NCBI RefSeq assembly: GCF_020883495.1
Contig: NZ_CP086610.1
Location: 3,489,001-3,553,000, forward strand
DNA: 64,000 bases
Origin: Shinella zoogloeoides
GTDB taxonomy: Bacteria > Pseudomonadota > Alphaproteobacteria > Rhizobiales > Rhizobiaceae
Direction of reading: 5' to 3'
The stretch's first letter is position 1. Every line of letters starts with the position of its first letter. Under the pieces are notes generated by a model, which was not told the origin of the DNA, searched no databases, and saw nothing but the letters and a program-made list of their open reading frames with translations. The position numbers were made by a program, and so were the translations under genes. Positions 60,280-64,000 of this stretch are shown here, one piece after another.

Positions 60280-61623
60280 ATGACCGGTGTGGTGGCCAGC
60301 GAGGCGACAACGGAGATCGAGAAGCTTCTCGGTCTTCATCCCAAGGGGTTCGATCTTTCGCTGGACCGCATCACGCGGCTCCTCGCCGCCCTCGGCGATC
60401 CGCATCTGAAACTGCCGCCGGTCATCCATGTGGCCGGCACCAATGGCAAGGGGTCGGTCACCGCCTTCTGCCGCTCGATCCTGGAGGCGGCGGGCCTTTC
60501 CGTCCACGTCCACACCTCGCCCCATCTCGTCAACTGGCATGAGCGCTACCGCCTCGGCGTTGCGGGCGGGCGAGGCCGGTTCGTCGAGGATGCGGTGCTG
60601 GCCGATGCCGTGCGCCGGGTGGCCGAGGCCAATGGCGGCGAGAAGATCACCGTCTTCGAAATCCTGACGGCCGTCACCTTCCTGCTCTTTTCCGAACATC
60701 CCGCGGATGTGGCGATCATCGAGGTCGGCCTTGGCGGCCGCTTCGATGCGACCAATGTCATCCAGCACCCTGCCGTTTCAATCGTCATGCCGATCTCGCT
60801 CGACCATCAGGCCTATCTCGGCGACCGGGTCGAGCTGATCGCGGCGGAAAAGGCCGGCATCATGAAGCGCGGCGCGCCCGTCATCATCGGCTTCCAGAGC
60901 GAAGAGGCCGCCCGCGACGTGCTGATCGCCACCGCCGAACGGCTCGGCTGCCCCTATGCCGTCTACGGTCAGGATTTCCTGGCGCATGAGGAGTTCGGCC
61001 GCCTCGTCTATCAGGACGAGTTCGGCCTTGCCGACCTGCCGCTGCCCCGCCTTCCCGGCCGCCACCAATATGCCAATGCCGCCGCCGCCATCCGCGCCGT
61101 CAAGGCGGCCGGCTTCGCAATTACAGAGCATGCTATGGAAATCGGCCTGTCCCGCGTCGAGTGGCCGGGCCGCCTGCAACGGCTGACGGACGGCGCGCTG
61201 GCGCAGCTTGCCCCGCGCGGCAGCGAGATCTGGGTCGATGGCGGGCACAATCCCGGTGCCGGTCAGGTCATTTCCGAGACCATGGCGAATTTCGAGGAGC
61301 GCGATCCGCGCCCGCTCTTCCTCGTCACCGGCATGATCAACACGAAGGATCCGGTCGGTTATTTCGAGCCCTTCGGCGCCCTTGCCGAGCGCGTCTTCAC
61401 GGTGCCGATCCGCGGCTCCGACGCCGGTCTCGACCCGGTGGCGCTCGCCGGCGATGCCGCCCGTGCGGGCCTCGAAGCCGAACCCATTCCGACGGTCGCC
61501 GAGGCGCTCATCGAGATCGGCCGCATCACTTCGGAGGATTCCGTCCCTCCGCGTATCCTGATCGGCGGCTCGCTCTATCTCGTCGGCGATGTCCTTGCCG
61601 ACAACGGCACCCCGCCGACCTGA
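60280..61623 (+). CDS. folC: Folylpolyglutamate synthase / dihydrofolate synthase
   Basis: A 447-residue Mur-ligase-like enzyme that adds glutamate to dihydropteroate and folates. The ATP loop is HVAGTNGKGSVTAFC (about residues 50-64). HTSPHLVNWHERYRL, the lysine region IMPISLDHQAYLGD, and EIWVDGGHNPGAGQ (about 316-329) match the family. ATG at 60280 follows the accD stop by 1 base. accD-folC is the usual order in many bacteria. Confidence 0.95.
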   Translation: MTGVVASEATTEIEKLLGLHPKGFDLSLDRITRLLAALGDPHLKLPPVIHVAGTNGKGSVTAFCRSILEAAGLSVHVHTSPHLVNWHERYRLGVAGGRGRFVEDAVLADAVRRVAEANGGEKITVFEILTAVTFLLFSEHPADVAIIEVGLGGRFDATNVIQHPAVSIVMPISLDHQAYLGDRVELIAAEKAGIMKRGAPVIIGFQSEEAARDVLIATAERLGCPYAVYGQDFLAHEEFGRLVYQDEFGLADLPLPRLPGRHQYANAAAAIRAVKAAGFAITEHAMEIGLSRVEWPGRLQRLTDGALAQLAPRGSEIWVDGGHNPGAGQVISETMANFEERDPRPLFLVTGMINTKDPVGYFEPFGALAERVFTVPIRGSDAGLDPVALAGDAARAGLEAEPIPTVAEALIEIGRITSEDSVPPRILIGGSLYLVGDVLADNGTPPT

Positions 61624-61645
61624 TAACGGAGAGAAAACGTCTCCG

Positions 61646-61732
61646 CGTCACCCTCGGCCTTGTGCCGAGGGTCTGCCAACGCATCGAAAACCGCGACGTT
61701 CGCAGATGCTCGGGGCAGGCCCGAGCATGACG
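61646..61732. repeat. Interspersed palindromic repeat unit (rhizobial type)
   Basis: The 87-bp unit starts CGTCA and ends TGACG. It contains two hairpins: ACCCTCGGC/GCCGAGGGT (61650-61672) and ATGCTCGGG/CCCGAGCAT (61706-61728). The segments CTCGG-CTTGT-GCCGAGGGTCTGC and GATGCTCGGG...CCGAGCATGACG look like the intergenic repeat families common in Agrobacterium and Rhizobium. Only one copy is seen here. It follows folC and may also act in 3' mRNA processing. Confidence 0.6.
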
Positions 61733-61762
61733 GAGGAGACGATGTCGTCAAACGTTGCCAAC

Positions 61763-61790
61763 AAAAAGCCCGGCGCAAAGGCCGGGCTTT
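61763..61790 (-). terminator. Terminator of trxA (bidirectional)
   Basis: AAAGCCCGGC (61765-61774) pairs perfectly with GCCGGGCTTT (61781-61790) over a 6-base loop. On the minus strand it follows the trxA stop by 24 bases and runs into TTTGT. Confidence 0.85.
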
Positions 61791-61814
61791 GAGTTTGATC
61801 TTGTCGATGGCCGA

Positions 61815-62135
61815 TCAGGCGGCGCTGGAAATCCACGAGGAGAGAGCCGTCTTCGGCGCGGCGCCGACCTTGATGTCGGCGACTTCACCGCCCTTGAACA
61901 TGGCGAGCGTCGGAATGGAGCGCACGCCATAGGCGGCGGCCAGTTCCGGGTTTTCGTCGATGTTCAGCTTGGCGACCTTCACCTTGCCGGTGAGTTCAGC
62001 GGAGATTTCTTCCAGAGCGGGCGCGATCATCTTGCACGGGCCGCACCATTCGGCCCAGAAATCGACGACGACCGGCTCGGCGGAATTGAGCACTTCGGCC
62101 TGGAAATTGGACTTGTCGACTTTAACGGTAGCCAT
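61815..62135 (-). CDS. trxA: Thioredoxin
   Basis: A 106-residue thioredoxin with the WAEWCGPCK redox site (about residues 28-36), the conserved buried Asp in VVVDFWAEW, and the cis-proline in RSIPTLAMF. It reduces ribonucleotide reductase, PAPS reductase and other targets. ATG at 62135 is chosen since AAGGAG lies 8 bases upstream; the longer frame to 62165 is not needed. addA is upstream in the same direction, 105 bases away. Confidence 0.96.
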   Translation of the reverse strand: MATVKVDKSNFQAEVLNSAEPVVVDFWAEWCGPCKMIAPALEEISAELTGKVKVAKLNIDENPELAAAYGVRSIPTLAMFKGGEVADIKVGAAPKTALSSWISSAA

Positions 62136-62240
62136 GAGGCTCTCCTTGAATGGTGATCGTTGCACAAGATGTGATGCCGCCGGCCTCCGGTTTCAAGGCC
62201 GGACGGGAGAGGCAAGGCCGCGGATGTCCCCCTCGGTATC

Positions 62241-64000
62241 TCATTTCGAGGCAAGTTCGGCAAGGCTCGCCTCCAGACGGTCAGCTCCGAGCCAATAGGT
62301 TCTGGCAGCCTCGGTATAGATCAGCCCGCAGCGGATTTCCCGGCCGGGATAAAGCGGCGCGAGGATCGTCCGGTAGATCGCAAGCTGCGCCCGGTGCTCG
62401 AAGGGAATGTCGTCCACGGAGCCGGGCGGCGCGCGGTTGGTCTTGAAATCGACGATCTCCACCGCGTCTTCGGTCACCGCCATGCGGTCGATGCGGCCCG
62501 AGACGGCATAGTCCCGGCTGCCGAGCGACAGCGTGCCCATGATCGAGACCTCCGCCCGCGCTTCGGGGGAGAAGATCGCCGCAAGGCTCTCGTCGCCAAT
62601 GACCGCAAGTGCGGCTGCAACGAGGGCGTTCTTCGCATGCTCCGGCCAGCCCGCCGCCGCCCGCTCGAGATAGCGCCGCGCCGCCGCCGGCCGCTCCTCT
62701 GCAACGAAGGCGGGCAGGACCTGCAGGAAACGGTGCAGGATGCGCCCGCGCTCCAGCGCAAGCCCCGCGCCCGAAGCCCCGCCTCGCTTGCCGAAGAGCG
62801 CCGAAGGCACCAGAAGGTCGGCCTTGTCCGTCTCGATCACCGCCGCCGCGCCCGAGGGGCTGAGTGGTCGCGGCAGGGATTTTTGCGGCGGCAGCGGACG
62901 TCCCAGCGCTTCCGGCAGCACCGTTTCCGTTTTCTCGTTGGCGGGCGTCGCGAGGACGTCGCCGACCGTCGCCGCACCTGCCTCGCGCCAGGAGAAGCCC
63001 TGCCAGCTTTCCCCCGGGGTCGAGAAACCCGTCTCCACGCAGCGTTCGCCATCGGCCGAGAGCGCAGCGGCGATCATCGGATGCCAGGTATCCTTGTTCT
63101 CCTGTCGGCCGCGATAGCCGCAGACGACGAGCCGGTCGGCCGCGCGCGTCATCGCCACATAGAGCAGCCGGCGATATTCCTCTTCCGCCCCCGCCTTGAT
63201 GCGCTCGGCATCGGCCTCGGTCAGCTCGTTGCCGAGATCCTTCAGTGGCAGCCAGGCCGGCAGGCCGCCGGGCGGGCCCAGCCCTGAAAGGAAGCGAAGC
63301 TGCGGCATATGGCTATGGCTGAAAGCCTTCGCCCCGCCATCGACGAGGAAGACGACCGGCGCCTCCAGCCCCTTGGCCGCATGCACGGTCATGATGCGGA
63401 TCTCGCCGCGCGCCTTGTCCTGCTCGCGCTTGACGGTCGGTGCCTCCAGCTCCAGCGTCGAGACGAAGGCCTGCAGGCCGGGCAGGCCGTTTTCCTCCTG
63501 CTCCAGCGCGAAGGTCAGGAATTCGTCGATGATCTCGCCCGCCTCTGCCCCTAGCCGGGCAAGGAAGGCGCGTCGCCCGCCGCCCGCACCCAGGATGCGC
63601 GCATAGAAGTCATACACGGACTGGCCGCGCGCATTGGAAAGCGTGCCCTCAAGCCGGCGAACGATTGCTGCGAGCTTTTCATCCGTCTGCGCCATGGCGC
63701 AAAGCCGCGCCCAAAGCGGCTGCTTCTCACCGCGCCGGGCGGCAAGCTCGAACAGGTTATCTTCATCGAGGCCGAAGAGCGGGCTTTTCAAAAGCGCAGC
63801 CAGCGAAAGATCGTCCTCCGGCAATACGGCGAAGCGGCCGAGCGCCATCAGGTCCTGCACGGCGATGTGCTTGGTCAGCACCAGCCGGTCGGCCCCCGCG
63901 ACGGGCAGGTTGTGCCGCTGCTTTAGCGTGCGGGTCAGCGCGTTGACGAAGGCGTCGCGCTTGCGCACCAGCACGATCACGTCGCCCGCCTCCATCGGCC
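62241..64000 (-). CDS. addA: Double-strand break repair helicase-nuclease AddA (C-terminal part, runs off the window)
   Basis: At least 585 residues of the C-terminal half; the 5' part is beyond position 64000. Superfamily 1 (UvrD-like) helicase motifs V and VI are seen as IMTVHAAKGLEAPVVFLVD and RLLYVAMTRAADRLVV. Near the end, SGRIDRMAVTEDAVEIVDFK is the PD-(D/E)xK nuclease motif, the RecB-like fold that digests DNA. With AddB it does the RecBCD job in Alphaproteobacteria. The visible part has no frameshift. Confidence 0.93.
   Translation of the reverse strand, partial: PMEAGDVIVLVRKRDAFVNALTRTLKQRHNLPVAGADRLVLTKHIAVQDLMALGRFAVLPEDDLSLAALLKSPLFGLDEDNLFELAARRGEKQPLWARLCAMAQTDEKLAAIVRRLEGTLSNARGQSVYDFYARILGAGGGRRAFLARLGAEAGEIIDEFLTFALEQEENGLPGLQAFVSTLELEAPTVKREQDKARGEIRIMTVHAAKGLEAPVVFLVDGGAKAFSHSHMPQLRFLSGLGPPGGLPAWLPLKDLGNELTEADAERIKAGAEEEYRRLLYVAMTRAADRLVVCGYRGRQENKDTWHPMIAAALSADGERCVETGFSTPGESWQGFSWREAGAATVGDVLATPANEKTETVLPEALGRPLPPQKSLPRPLSPSGAAAVIETDKADLLVPSALFGKRGGASGAGLALERGRILHRFLQVLPAFVAEERPAAARRYLERAAAGWPEHAKNALVAAALAVIGDESLAAIFSPEARAEVSIMGTLSLGSRDYAVSGRIDRMAVTEDAVEIVDFKTNRAPPGSVDDIPFEHRAQLAIYRTILAPLYPGREIRCGLIYTEAARTYWLGADRLEASLAELASK

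Overview
The window is a gene-dense, high-GC stretch of an alphaproteobacterial main chromosome, most likely from the Rhizobiaceae (Rhizobium/Shinella/Ensifer type). The gene order around the origin (holA, parBA, rsmG, mnmG, mnmE, rho, hemJ, hemE, origin, ppsR, maf, aroE, coaE, dnaQ, secB, fxsA, gyrB) supports this, as do the very long NAD-dependent glutamate dehydrogenase, the TrcR (DUF1013) regulator, the DUF1674 protein, and an AccD that has lost most of its zinc-ribbon cysteines. Genus and species cannot be fixed from the sequence alone.

Layout. 1-22.8 kb: the tail of a lytic transglycosylase, trcR, acs, an SDH assembly factor, htpX, rsmB, a heparinase II/III-like gene, purH, a UMF1-type transporter, the large gdh gene divergent from pdxY, a beta-carbonic anhydrase, a YggS-type PLP protein, and leuS-lptE-holA. 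22.8-42.2 kb: the replication and segregation region. It has parAB, tRNA and rRNA modification genes (rsmG-mnmG-mnmE), rho, hemJ-hemE, a 406-bp gap that looks like the chromosomal replication origin, and then ppsR-maf-aroE-coaE-dnaQ, secB, fxsA, a Tim44-like gene, mltA-smr-xre and gyrB. Five parS-like 16-mers lie between 3.5 and 33.5 kb. The hemE-ppsR gap holds one perfect and several near DnaA boxes and six GANTC (CcrM-type) sites.

42.2-53.4 kb: a nitroreductase, a GabD-type aldehyde dehydrogenase, and a catabolic locus for a fucose-like sugar. The locus has an HpcH/HpaI aldolase, a GntR regulator with two winged-helix domains, an aldo/keto reductase, a RbsD/FucU mutarotase, a ribose-type ABC importer (binding protein, double ATPase, permease), a zinc alcohol dehydrogenase and an SDR. 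No sugar-acid dehydratase or lactonase is present, so the pathway is incomplete here. 53.5-64 kb: intracellular PHB depolymerase phaZ, DUF2852, a YgjP-type metallopeptidase, a Pmp3-like peptide, trpF-trpB-trpA-accD-folC, trxA, and the 3' part of addA running off the window.

No tRNA, rRNA, insertion sequence, prophage or CRISPR array was seen. The only gene-free stretch over 300 bp is the putative origin (31595-32000). Many long antisense open frames come from the GC-rich codon usage and were left out.
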